Of a stretch of DNA of 64,000 nt, positions 25,261 to 33,266 are shown in pieces. The notes beneath the pieces were generated by a model. That model had not been told where the DNA came from, made no database searches, and was given only the letters and a program-made list of their open reading frames with translations. A program made the position numbers and the translations under genes. The stretch lies in NCBI RefSeq assembly GCF_010548305.1, contig NZ_JAAGLV010000018.1:1-64000 (forward strand), written 5' to 3'. Within the stretch, counting starts at the first letter, position 1. Each line of letters opens with the position of its first letter. The DNA comes from Streptomyces sp. SID13031 (lineage in GTDB: Bacteria; Actinomycetota; Actinomycetes; Propionibacteriales; Kribbellaceae).

Positions 25261-25931
25261 CTGCACTGGAACTGCGCGACGTCGAGTACACCTACCGCCG
25301 CAACGTCGCCCTGCGCGGCATCACCCTCGCCGTCGCACCAGGCGAGGTGGTCGCGATCACCGGAGCCAGCGGCGGCGGCAAGTCCACGCTGCTGCACTGC
25401 GCGGCCGGCATCCTCCAGCCCGACAGCGGGACGGTCACGATCGACGGGCAGGACCTGGCGGCGCTGACTGAGGAGGAGCGCAGCAAGTACCGCCGCAGCC
25501 GCATCGGTGTGGTGCTGCAGTTCGGCCAACTGGTCCCCGACCTGTCGCTGGCCGACAACGTGGCGCTGCCGCTGCTACTGGACGGCCACGGCCGCCAGGC
25601 GGCGCGGGCGACGGCTCTCGAGTGGCTCGAGCAGGTCGGAGTGGCCGACGAGGCAGATGCCACCCCGGCCGAGCTGTCGGGAGGGCAGACCCAGCGAGCT
25701 GCCGTGGCCCGCGCGTTGATCACCGGTCCGGCCGTCGTACTGGCTGATGAGCCGACCGGGAGTCTGGACAGCCGGGCCGGGCAGGAGTTGCTCGACGTAC
25801 TGCTCAAGGCGACCCGTGACCGCGGTGCCGCGCTGGTGATGGTCACCCACGACAACCTGATCGCCGCAGTCGCCGACCGCGAGGTGCGGATCCGCGACGG
25901 CCTGATCCAGCACGAGGTGAGGCTCTCATGA
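25257..25931 (+). CDS. ABC transporter ATP-binding protein (MacB/LolD type)
   Basis: 224 aa. Walker A GASGGGKST, Q-loop VLQFGQLVPDLSLADNVALP, signature LSGGQTQR, Walker B AVVLADEPTGSLD and H-loop VTHDN. Together with the FtsX-like permease it probably exports a peptide or lipid, or acts as a mechanotransmitter. Start and stop overlap both neighbours (ATGA). Confidence 0.93.
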   Translation: MTALELRDVEYTYRRNVALRGITLAVAPGEVVAITGASGGGKSTLLHCAAGILQPDSGTVTIDGQDLAALTEEERSKYRRSRIGVVLQFGQLVPDLSLADNVALPLLLDGHGRQAARATALEWLEQVGVADEADATPAELSGGQTQRAAVARALITGPAVVLADEPTGSLDSRAGQELLDVLLKATRDRGAALVMVTHDNLIAAVADREVRIRDGLIQHEVRLS

Positions 25932-27265
25932 AGCTCTCGACGGCCATTCAGCTGTCGCGGTCCCGTACTCCGGCCGACCGCAGCAGGATCCGGCTCACCA
26001 CAGTGGCAGTCGGGTTGTCCGGCGCACTGGTGATCGGCGCCTTCCGGATCGGCCGGCTCGGTCCCGGCGATCTGTCGAAGCACACCTACAGCAACTACCT
26101 GGCCGAGGAAGGCCTTCGACCGGGCGTCATCACAGTGTTCGTGATCCTGGCCGTCCTGGCGGCAGGCCTGGCGGGCCAGTCGCTGCGGATCGGCGTTGCG
26201 GCTCGCGAGCGGCGGTTGACCGCAGTACGGCTGGCAGGTGGATCGCCTCGGCAGATCAAGCAGCTGGGCGCGGTGGACGCCGCCCTGGCCGGGCTTGCCG
26301 GTGGCCTGCTGGCTGCTCCGATCTACCTGGCCCTGAGCTTGGTGTTCGCTGCTCTGCCACGGATGGCCAGACTGCTGCCGGGAGCCGACGTCGTCGACCT
26401 GCCGGTCTGGCTGGCCTGTGTCCTGGTCACCACAGCAGTTGCAGCGGCGAGCGGCTGGTCCTTGACCGTCGATCGCAGCCCAACCGAGCCGACGCCGTAC
26501 CCCAACGGTCTACGGCTGGCGATAGCCCTCGCAACGATCCTGCTGGCGCTCCTCTTGATCACTGGGCCGTTCGGCATCGGCTATGCCCTTGTCCTGCTCG
26601 TACTACCGGTCTTCGCCTTGCTGGGCGGCTCACGGCTGACCATCGGCATCGGGCGCCGCCTCACCCGGTCCGCCGCACCGATCAACGTGCTCGCCGGCGC
26701 ACGGCTGATCGCGGACTCGCGCCCTACCGGCCGGATGAGCACGCTGCTCGGCTGCTGCGGCCTGGTCGTCGGATTCCTGGCGAACAGCATCCTGGCCCTC
26801 ATCGTGAAGCCGATCCCCTTGAACGAGTCGACCGACGCGGGTTTCTACCTGACCGGCTTCACCTTCGCAGCATTCGGTCTGGGGTTGATCGTGGCGACGG
26901 CCTTCGTCGTCCTGCTCGTCGGCGTCACCGATCAGCTCGTCGACCATCGTCGCCAGCTCGCCTGCCTGACCGCGTTCGGGGTCGATGCCCGGTTCCTGCG
27001 CCAGGTCCTCGAGCGGCAGCTCGCCGTCGCCGCCTGTCCCGCTCTCGCGGTCGGGTTGTTCTTCGGCTTCCTGATGGGTCCCGCCATCAGTTTCCAGGGG
27101 TTGAGCAGCACGGGCGCCTTCGGGCCACCGTTGCTGGCATTGGCCGGGCTGTTGCTGGCGGCCGTCGGGACCGGTCTCGGCCTGCTCGGCGCCCACCTGG
27201 CCGGCTACGTACTGCGCAATCACGTCCAGGACGCGCTGGCGCCCGAGAACCTCCGGGCCGCCTGA
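25928..27265 (+). CDS. FtsX-like ABC transporter permease
   Basis: 445 aa. It has about eight to ten predicted membrane helices and two FtsX-like blocks: GVAARERRLTAVRLAGGSP near residue 95-115 and DHRRQLACLTAFGVDARFL near 340-360. It lacks a large MacB periplasmic domain. Partner of the preceding ATPase. Its stop overlaps the start of the CDP-alcohol phosphotransferase gene. Confidence 0.88.
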   Translation: MKLSTAIQLSRSRTPADRSRIRLTTVAVGLSGALVIGAFRIGRLGPGDLSKHTYSNYLAEEGLRPGVITVFVILAVLAAGLAGQSLRIGVAARERRLTAVRLAGGSPRQIKQLGAVDAALAGLAGGLLAAPIYLALSLVFAALPRMARLLPGADVVDLPVWLACVLVTTAVAAASGWSLTVDRSPTEPTPYPNGLRLAIALATILLALLLITGPFGIGYALVLLVLPVFALLGGSRLTIGIGRRLTRSAAPINVLAGARLIADSRPTGRMSTLLGCCGLVVGFLANSILALIVKPIPLNESTDAGFYLTGFTFAAFGLGLIVATAFVVLLVGVTDQLVDHRRQLACLTAFGVDARFLRQVLERQLAVAACPALAVGLFFGFLMGPAISFQGLSSTGAFGPPLLALAGLLLAAVGTGLGLLGAHLAGYVLRNHVQDALAPENLRAA

Positions 27266-27885
27266 TGAGCACCGTGCCGATGGTCGTGCACAAGCCCGGA
27301 CTCCTGCTCGGGCTGCCCAACCGGATCACGCTGGTTAGGACCGTCCTGGCGATGCTGATCGCGACGGTGGCCTTCGCGACCGGCGACCTGGCCTGGCTGA
27401 TCGCCGGCTATGCGGCGTACTGGATCGGCGACATCGCCGACGGCGCGGTCGCGCGGCATCGCGACGAGGAGACGATCGCGGGCGCCGTCTTCGACATCGT
27501 CTGCGACCGGGCCTGTTGCTTCCTGCTCGCAGCCGCGTTCATGGCCACCTATCCGGCGGTGATCGGGCCGCTGGCGATCTTCCTGATCCAGTTCGGGGTG
27601 CTCGACACGATGCTGTCGCTGGCGTTCCTGCTCTGGCCCGACTGCATCAGCCCGAACTACTTCTACCGGATCGACCAGCGGATCTACCGCTGGAACTGGT
27701 CCAAGGTGGCCAAGGCGCTGAACACCGGCGCCGTCGTCGTCTCGCTGCTGATCGACGCCTGGATCGACATCAGCTGGCTCCCCTACGCGGTGGCCGCCGC
27801 GGGCGTCGTGGTCAAGGTCGGGTCGCTGCAGCGGCTGGTCGCGATCGTGCGGGGGCGGCGGCCCGCAGTACCGGCTGTGGCGTAG
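27265..27885 (+). CDS. CDP-alcohol phosphatidyltransferase family protein
   Basis: 206 aa with about six membrane helices. The active-site motif D-x2-DG-x2-AR-x8-G-x3-D-x3-D is complete: DIADGAVARHRDEETIAG then AVFDIVCD. Such enzymes transfer a phosphoalcohol from CDP-diacylglycerol or another CDP-alcohol. The substrate cannot be assigned. One-base overlap with the permease gene puts it in the PadR operon. Confidence 0.9.
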   Translation: MSTVPMVVHKPGLLLGLPNRITLVRTVLAMLIATVAFATGDLAWLIAGYAAYWIGDIADGAVARHRDEETIAGAVFDIVCDRACCFLLAAAFMATYPAVIGPLAIFLIQFGVLDTMLSLAFLLWPDCISPNYFYRIDQRIYRWNWSKVAKALNTGAVVVSLLIDAWIDISWLPYAVAAAGVVVKVGSLQRLVAIVRGRRPAVPAVA

Positions 27886-27949
27886 ATGACAGGGCGGGGT
27901 GGTGCTAAGTCCCGTGCCGGGGGCCGAGATGGGACATAGCCTCGAGACC

Positions 27950-28438
27950 ATGTGGGTTTGGCAACTGGTGCTGGCGATCGGATTCGGGATCGGATCCGCA
28001 GTCATCCCTGTGCTGAACGCCGAGGTCTACGTGATCGGGGTCGGTGCCTCCGGCAAGCTCGATCCGGTGGTCGCAGGGATCGGGGTCTCGGTCGGGCAGA
28101 CGATCGGCAAGGTGGCGATGTTCCTAGCCGTGCGGTATCGGCCGGGCTACGCCGCGAAGAAGGGCAAGGCACCCAAGCCGGTCGACCTCGGGACCCGCCG
28201 CGGCCGGTTCGTCCAGTGGAACCGTGATGTCAGCAAGCGCCTGCTCGATGCGCTCAGCGACCGCCGCTGGGGCATTCCGGTCACCCTGCTGAGCTCCTCG
28301 GTCGGCATCCCACCCCTGTACGGGGTGGCGCTGATAGCGGGCGCGAGCCGGATGGGCGTGGTCACCTTCTCCCTGTCCGTCCTGGCCGGCCGCGCCGCCC
28401 GCTTCATCGCCCTTGCCCTGGGTGTCGGCCTCTTCTAG
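27950..28438 (+). CDS. VTT/SNARE-associated-like small membrane protein
   Basis: 162 aa from ATG 27950 (MWVWQLVLAIG); an ATG at 27929 with GGGGG upstream is also possible. Membrane segments carry FGIGSAVIPVLNAEVYVIGV, GIGVSVGQTIGKVAMFLAVR and the DedA/VTT-like C-terminus GIPPLYGVALIAGASRMGVV then AGRAARFIAL. DedA-related proteins are lipid scramblase-like. Consistent with a lipid-related role next to the CDP-alcohol enzyme, but unproven. Confidence 0.7.
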   Translation: MWVWQLVLAIGFGIGSAVIPVLNAEVYVIGVGASGKLDPVVAGIGVSVGQTIGKVAMFLAVRYRPGYAAKKGKAPKPVDLGTRRGRFVQWNRDVSKRLLDALSDRRWGIPVTLLSSSVGIPPLYGVALIAGASRMGVVTFSLSVLAGRAARFIALALGVGLF

Positions 28439-28538
28439 CTACAGCGATAACTCGTGGCCTGCTTGGGGTCTCCGTGACCCAGGTACTTCGAGACCTTCGG
28501 GTAGGCGCACAGGTCGCGGTCCTCGGTGCCGTGGTGAC
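28435..28538 (-). pseudogene. C-terminal remnant of a tannase/feruloyl esterase
   Basis: Between purC and the VTT-like gene the minus strand encodes SHHGTEDRDLCAYPKVSKYL followed by GHGDPKQATSYRCS and TAG. This is the typical C-terminal end of tannase/feruloyl-esterase family proteins (LCPYP, Y-x-G-x-GDP, F/Y-x-C). Nothing upstream of it encodes the rest, because purC occupies that DNA. Confidence 0.55.
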
Positions 28539-29408
28539 TCAGAACTTCTGGCCGGTGAGCCGTTCGTAGGCGTCGATGTACGCCGACCGGGTCCGCTCGA
28601 TCACCTCGGCCGACAACGGCGGCGGCGCCTCGCCGGAGTGCCGGTCCCAGCCGGAGTCGAACTGCAGCCAGTCGCGCACGATCTGCTTGTCGTACGACGG
28701 CTGCTGCCGCCCCGGAGCCCACTCGGCGGCCGGCCAGAAGCGGCTCGAGTCGGGGGTGAGCACCTCGTCGGCGAGCACGATCGTGCCGTCCGCGCGGGTC
28801 CCGAACTCGAACTTGGTGTCGGCCAGGATGATCCCGCGCTGCTCGGCGGTCGTGTGCGCCTCCGAGTAGATGTCGAGCGTGAGCTTCCGCAACGCCTCAG
28901 CCGTCTCCGCGCCGACGGTCGCCACGACGGCGTCGTACGAGACGTTCTCGTCGTGTTCGCCGAGGTCGGCCTTGGTCGCGGGGGTGAAGATCGGCTCGTC
29001 CAGGCGGGAGCCCTCGACCAGTCCGGCGCGCAGCGGGATGCCGCAGACCTCGCCGGTGGCGTTGTAGTCGAGCAGACCGGAGCCGCTCAGGTAGCCGCGG
29101 GCGACGCACTCGACCGGCAGCATCTCCAGCTTCTCGCAGACCACCGCGCGGCCGGCCACCTCGACCGGTACGTCGGTCGAGATGATGTGGTTCGGCACGC
29201 CGAGCTGCTCGAACCACCACAGGCTCATCGCGGTCAGCACCTTGCCCTTGTCGGGGATCGGCGTGTCCAGGATCCAGTCGAAGGCGCTCATCCGGTCGCT
29301 GGCGACCATCAGCAGGTCGCCCGACTCCAGCTCGTACAGATCCCGGACCTTGCCGGAGTGGAGATGCTTCGCACCGGGGATCTCGACAGCCTGCGGAGGG
29401 GTGATCAC
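28539..29408 (-). CDS. purC: Phosphoribosylaminoimidazole-succinocarboxamide synthase
   Basis: 289 aa from GTG 29408. PurC condenses CAIR with aspartate. Marks: HSGKVRDLYELESGDLLMVA, SDRMSAFDWILDTPIPDKGK, VECVARGYLSGSGLLDY, IILADTKFEFG and VLADEVLTPDSSRFWPA. The start overlaps the stop of a flavin monooxygenase gene (GTGA), an unusual neighbour for purC. Confidence 0.96.
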   Translation of the reverse strand: MITPPQAVEIPGAKHLHSGKVRDLYELESGDLLMVASDRMSAFDWILDTPIPDKGKVLTAMSLWWFEQLGVPNHIISTDVPVEVAGRAVVCEKLEMLPVECVARGYLSGSGLLDYNATGEVCGIPLRAGLVEGSRLDEPIFTPATKADLGEHDENVSYDAVVATVGAETAEALRKLTLDIYSEAHTTAEQRGIILADTKFEFGTRADGTIVLADEVLTPDSSRFWPAAEWAPGRQQPSYDKQIVRDWLQFDSGWDRHSGEAPPPLSAEVIERTRSAYIDAYERLTGQKF

Positions 29409-30538
29409 ACCGGTGATTGTTCCACCCGTCGGCGTTTGGCCAGTAATCCGGCCGCCTTGCCACCCAGACCGAGGACGGCGTCACGCAGTTTGCAGGCCAG
29501 CTTGTTGTCCAGTTGACCGAGCACTCCGATCGAGTGCGACCGCCTGACCAGCTTCGTCGTCGCGGGGCGGCGCTCGGCGTCGTACGCCAGCAAATCCTTG
29601 TTTTCCTTCAGCACCCGGGCCAGGGCGCCGGCGTCCTCGATCGCCGAGCAGGCACCGCGGCCCATGTTCGGCGTCATCGCGTGGGCGGCGTCGCCGAGCA
29701 GGATCACGCGACCCTGCACGAAGGGGACGAGTGGGGTGCGCAGGTCGTGGATGTCGTTCCGCAGCACCGCGGGAGTGGCCGCGAGCAGCGCGGGGATCGG
29801 GTCGTGCCAGCCGGCGAACCGCTCCCGCAGATCGTCATCCGGACCGCCCGCTTCGCGATTGGCCGTCGCGTACCAGTAGATCCGCCCGTCGATCAGTTTC
29901 GCGAACCCGAATCGTTGCCCTCGGCCCCAAGTTTCGCCACCCTCGTCCGCGAGCTCCAGCTCGGCGATCCCCCGGTACGCCGTATAGCCGGAGTACCGAG
30001 GTCCCTGGTACTCCGGGTAGAGCAGCCCGCGGATGCCCGACCGGATCCCGTCGGCGGCGATCACCAACTCCGCGCGGAACTCCTGATCGCCCGGCTGCTG
30101 GTCGCCCGGCCGCGGTTCGCCTGACACCTGGCGGCCGGCCGTGACGGTGACTCCATTGGCGTCCTGTGTGAGGCCGGTGACCGTCGTGCCGGTGTGGATC
30201 GTGACGGCGGGGCCGAGGCGATCGGTGATCAGGCGGTGGAGCTCGGCGCGGTGGATCATCACCGGCATCTCGATGCCGAGCCCGGCCGCGTCTACGATCC
30301 AGCGGCCGTCCCAGCGGCGCATCCCGGCGGATCCGCCCGGTCTCGCCGCATCGGCGATCCCCTTGACGCCCAGCTCGGACAGGACGGCGGCAGCGCCCGG
30401 CCAGACCGAGATCCCCGCACCGACCTCGCCCAGCTCCGCCGACCGCTCCAGCACCGTGACCTGCCAGCCGCACTGCTCCAGCGCGACGGCCGCCGTCACC
30501 CCACCGATCCCCGCTCCCACCACGATCGCTGTCGTCAT
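29405..30538 (-). CDS. FAD-dependent monooxygenase
   Basis: 377 aa from ATG 30538. FAD-binding GxGxxG in TTAIVVGAGIGGVTAAVALE, DG motif VIAADGIRSGIRGLL and GD motif RVILLGDAAHAMTPNMGRG: the group A aromatic hydroxylase family with NAD(P)H. The substrate is unknown. Expression is likely repressed by the divergent TetR through the palindrome at 30547-30562. It is translationally coupled to purC. Confidence 0.9.
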   Translation of the reverse strand: MTTAIVVGAGIGGVTAAVALEQCGWQVTVLERSAELGEVGAGISVWPGAAAVLSELGVKGIADAARPGGSAGMRRWDGRWIVDAAGLGIEMPVMIHRAELHRLITDRLGPAVTIHTGTTVTGLTQDANGVTVTAGRQVSGEPRPGDQQPGDQEFRAELVIAADGIRSGIRGLLYPEYQGPRYSGYTAYRGIAELELADEGGETWGRGQRFGFAKLIDGRIYWYATANREAGGPDDDLRERFAGWHDPIPALLAATPAVLRNDIHDLRTPLVPFVQGRVILLGDAAHAMTPNMGRGACSAIEDAGALARVLKENKDLLAYDAERRPATTKLVRRSHSIGVLGQLDNKLACKLRDAVLGLGGKAAGLLAKRRRVEQSPV

Positions 30539-30546
30539 GAACCGTA

Positions 30547-30562
30547 CTCTACATCTGTAGAG
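30547..30562. promoter_or_regulatory. Perfect inverted repeat operator between monooxygenase and tetR
   Basis: CTCTACATCTGTAGAG has perfect 7-bp arms with a 2-nt spacer, lying in the 43-bp gap between divergent starts at 30538 and 30582. This is the typical place and form of a TetR operator controlling both genes. Confidence 0.65.
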
Positions 30563-30581
30563 CCTGAGTAGAATAGAGGCC

Positions 30582-31166
30582 GTGACAAAAAAGGTGCCGC
30601 TCGGCGAGGACCGCCGGGCCGCCATCGCCGACGCGGCCATCCATCTCGTGGCGACCCGCGGACTGCGCGGCCTCACCCATCGCGCGGTCGACGAGGAAGC
30701 CGGCCTGCCACCGGGCTCAACGTCGTACTACCTGCGCACCCGTGGCGCCCTGCTGACCGCCTGCGTCAACCGCATGCTCGAGCGGGACCTCGCCCGCGGC
30801 TCCGCGGAACCCCCCGGCGACTCGAACCTGGAAGAACTCATGGTCGACATGGTCGTGAACCTGGCCCGCGACCGCCCGGACGACCTGATCGCCCGCTACG
30901 AACTGTCCCTGGAGGCAAGGCGGCAACCAGAGTTGCGCGACGCGATCATCCAGGGCGGCCGTTTACTGCGCGAGGGGCTCGCGGACCTCTTGGCGGGCTT
31001 GGGGGTTCCTGATGCCGCCACCGCCGCCTGGCCGGTCGCGGCCATGATGGACGGACTGCTCTACGACCGGGTCGCGGGAGCCGGTACGACCCAGTCGGCC
31101 GAGGCATTCGAGAGCGGGGTGCGGAAGACCTTGGCAGCGCTGCTGAGCGGCCTGCGACATGCATAA
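30582..31166 (+). CDS. TetR-family transcriptional regulator
   Basis: 194 aa from GTG 30582. HTH region: RRAAIADAAIHLVATRGLRG, LTHRAVDEEAGLPPGSTSYY. The ligand domain is helical with WPVAAMMDGLLYDRV. It is divergent from the monooxygenase gene with one perfect palindrome between, so it probably represses the monooxygenase and itself. Confidence 0.9.
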   Translation: MTKKVPLGEDRRAAIADAAIHLVATRGLRGLTHRAVDEEAGLPPGSTSYYLRTRGALLTACVNRMLERDLARGSAEPPGDSNLEELMVDMVVNLARDRPDDLIARYELSLEARRQPELRDAIIQGGRLLREGLADLLAGLGVPDAATAAWPVAAMMDGLLYDRVAGAGTTQSAEAFESGVRKTLAALLSGLRHA

Positions 31167-31197
31167 GACTGCAAATTTCCGGCACCAGCTCTAAAGT

Positions 31198-31210
31198 GGA
31201 AGTCACTTCC
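31198..31210. promoter_or_regulatory. Inverted repeat before the flavoprotein gene
   Basis: GGAAGTCACTTCC is a perfect 6-bp-arm repeat around one base, 26 bp before ATG 31236 and flanked by CTCT/GAGAG. It could be an operator, possibly for the TetR protein just upstream, though it differs from the 30547 palindrome. Confidence 0.4.
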
Positions 31211-31235
31211 GTATTTTGAGAGCTGGGGGCCGTTC

Positions 31236-32630
31236 ATGGTGGAGTCAGTCGCGCGACGTTTCGCCCGGATCAGTACTGCGGAACGCCCGGCGGCCCCGAA
31301 GATCCTGATGCGGCGCGCGATCGTGCTCGGCGCGAGTATGGCCGGGCTGATGGCCGCGCGGGTGATCAGCGACCATGCCGAAGAGGTGCTCGTGATCGAG
31401 CGGGACGGCTCGGAGGAGTCGACCTTGCCGCGGCCCGGCGTACCGCAGGGCAGTCAGGTGCACGCGTTGCTGCCCGCGGGGCATGCGCAGCTCGATCGGT
31501 GGTTCCCGGGGTTCACGGCTGACGTGCTCGCTGCCGGGGCTGTGGATCCGGCGCCGGACACCGTCCGGAACTACGTGAACGGCGAGTTCCGCCCGCCTGC
31601 GCCGGCGGGATCGATCGGGGCATCGCTGGTGAGCACCCGGCCGTTCCTGGAACACCACGTGCGGCGGCGGACGCTGGCGATCGGCAACATCCGGCTCGTC
31701 CACGGGCGGGCCGACGGGATCGAGTTCAGCGGCGACCGGGTGAGCGCGGTTCGGTACCAGCCGGCTCCGGACGCTCCGCTAGTGGTGGAGCCGGCCGATC
31801 TGGTGGTGGACGCGACCGGGCGGTCGAGTCGGCTGAGTGACTGGCTTGGCGCCGCCGGTTGGCCGCAGCCGGTCATGCGGCGGATGCCGATCAAGCTCAA
31901 CTACGCGAGTGCCTTGTTCAAGCGTGACCCGGAGATCAGCGATGTCGGGATCTCGATCGCGCAGAACCAGGCGGGCGGTGGGCAGACGCCGCGCCAAGGT
32001 GGAGTGCTGGCCGTCGAGGGTGATCGGTGGCTGGTACTGGTCGCCGGCTACGGGGACGACCGGCCGAGTCGAGATCTGGAGGACTTCCGGACGAGGTGCC
32101 GGGAGGACTTCCCGGCCGACTTCGGGCAGATCGCCGACCACGGCGAGCTCCTCGGTGAGGTGGTCACGTATCACCAGGCCGACAGCCGGCGCCGCGATTA
32201 CGACGAGCTGGAACGCTTCCCGGCCGGCCTGGTCGTCGCCGGTGACGCTGTGGCCTCGTTCAACCCGGTCTATGGGCAGGGCATGACCTCGGCCGCGCTG
32301 CATGCGTCGTGTTTGTCTGCCTACCTGCGCTCTGACCCGTCGCTGGACGAGCCGGCGCGGGAGTACTTCGACCAGGTCCGAGTCGTCGTCGACGCCGCCT
32401 GGCAGATCTCGACCTTCGCCGATCTCGAACTGCCGCACGTCGACGGGCCGTATCCGCGCGGGTATCGGCTGGTGAAGTGGATCGCAGGGCTGGTCGTCCA
32501 GGCAGCGGCGCAGGATCCCCGGCTGAACGTGCAGTTCAGCCGGGTGACGACGATGCTCGACCACCCGAGCGCCCTGGCCCGGCCGCAGACGGTACTACGA
32601 GCGCTCCGGCTGAGGCTGCTGCCTTCCTGA
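31236..32630 (+). CDS. FAD-dependent oxidoreductase, squalene-epoxidase-like
   Basis: 464 aa. FAD site RRAIVLGASMAGLMAARVIS, then DRDG-like ERDGSEESTLPRPGVPQGSQ and HALLPAGHAQLDRWFPG, and the GD motif VVAGDAVASFNPVYGQGMTS. This architecture is frequent in actinobacterial secondary-metabolism hydroxylases. No substrate can be assigned. Starts with ATG after GGGGG. It is convergent with the glycosyltransferase operon across a hairpin terminator. Confidence 0.88.
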   Translation: MVESVARRFARISTAERPAAPKILMRRAIVLGASMAGLMAARVISDHAEEVLVIERDGSEESTLPRPGVPQGSQVHALLPAGHAQLDRWFPGFTADVLAAGAVDPAPDTVRNYVNGEFRPPAPAGSIGASLVSTRPFLEHHVRRRTLAIGNIRLVHGRADGIEFSGDRVSAVRYQPAPDAPLVVEPADLVVDATGRSSRLSDWLGAAGWPQPVMRRMPIKLNYASALFKRDPEISDVGISIAQNQAGGGQTPRQGGVLAVEGDRWLVLVAGYGDDRPSRDLEDFRTRCREDFPADFGQIADHGELLGEVVTYHQADSRRRDYDELERFPAGLVVAGDAVASFNPVYGQGMTSAALHASCLSAYLRSDPSLDEPAREYFDQVRVVVDAAWQISTFADLELPHVDGPYPRGYRLVKWIAGLVVQAAAQDPRLNVQFSRVTTMLDHPSALARPQTVLRALRLRLLPS

Positions 32631-32641
32631 CCAGCCCTACA

Positions 32642-32678
32642 AGCGTGTCGTCCGCTCCCAAGACCCGGACGACACGCT
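32642..32678. terminator. Bidirectional hairpin terminator
   Basis: AGCGTGTCGTCCG and CGGACGACACGCT form a perfect 13-bp stem around an 11-nt loop, between the convergent ends at 32630 and 32692. No long T tract. Confidence 0.65.
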
Positions 32679-32691
32679 CAAACCCACTCGC

Positions 32692-33243
32692 TCAGGTGGT
32701 CCTGGTCTGCCCACTCCCCTGACCTGTCACAGCGCCAGATTGCTGGGTCCCTGAGTCCGGCGGGACAACGCCTTGCCCCTGCCCCGGTACGGTCCCTTGC
32801 CCAGGTACCGTCCGCCGCTGTCCCTGTCCAGGCACAGTCCCCTGGCCCGGTACCTGCCCTTGCTGCCCTTGTCCCGGCACGGTCCCTTGTCCAGGCACTG
32901 TCCCCTGGCCTGGCACCTGCCCCTGCTGGCCGGGGAACTGTCGGCCCCCTCCGGGTCCGACCTGGGTCGGCGTCGTCCCACCGGAACCACCCCACGCGTG
33001 CCCGACGGCGGTCCCACCAAGAAACGCGAGCACCGCCAGCAACGACCCCGCACCAGCCAGCACCAGCCCACTAGGCCGGCCGGCCCCGGACTTCGCCGAA
33101 GCCTGCTCCGCCGCAACGGCTCCTGCCGGCCAGCTCGGCGACACAGCCGGACCACCTTGCGGCTGAGGGGCAGGCGGATTCTGGTGCTGAGGGCCCGCTA
33201 CCCAGTGCGGGACCGGCTGGGTGGGGTTGGTTGGCTCTGACAT
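32692..33243 (-). CDS. Membrane protein with VPGQG-repeat tail
   Basis: 183 aa from ATG 33243 (MSEPTNPTQ) with AGGAG ten bases upstream. A Pro-rich N-terminus is followed by a single membrane helix (LVLAGAGSLLAVLAFLGGTA), then a tail of at least seven VPGQG-type repeats. The repetitive DNA covers about 32760-32940 and is likely length-variable. It lies 23 bp behind the GT39 gene, whose protein also ends in low-complexity Gly-rich sequence, so a joint surface role is plausible. Confidence 0.65.
   Translation of the reverse strand: MSEPTNPTQPVPHWVAGPQHQNPPAPQPQGGPAVSPSWPAGAVAAEQASAKSGAGRPSGLVLAGAGSLLAVLAFLGGTAVGHAWGGSGGTTPTQVGPGGGRQFPGQQGQVPGQGTVPGQGTVPGQGQQGQVPGQGTVPGQGQRRTVPGQGTVPGQGQGVVPPDSGTQQSGAVTGQGSGQTRTT
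32760..32940 (-). repeat. VPGQG-coding imperfect tandem repeat
   Basis: Repeated units encoding VPGQGT/VPGQGQ, based on a 15-21 bp DNA unit, within the membrane protein gene. Spacing and variants show slippage-type expansion; this is not a CRISPR array. Confidence 0.7.
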
Positions 33244-33266
33244 CTTCTTTGCTCCTGTTTCGAACG

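Noticed and set aside
32760..32940. CRISPR-like repeat array
   Set aside because: The repeats are in frame, encode VPGQG, vary in length and have no unique spacers.
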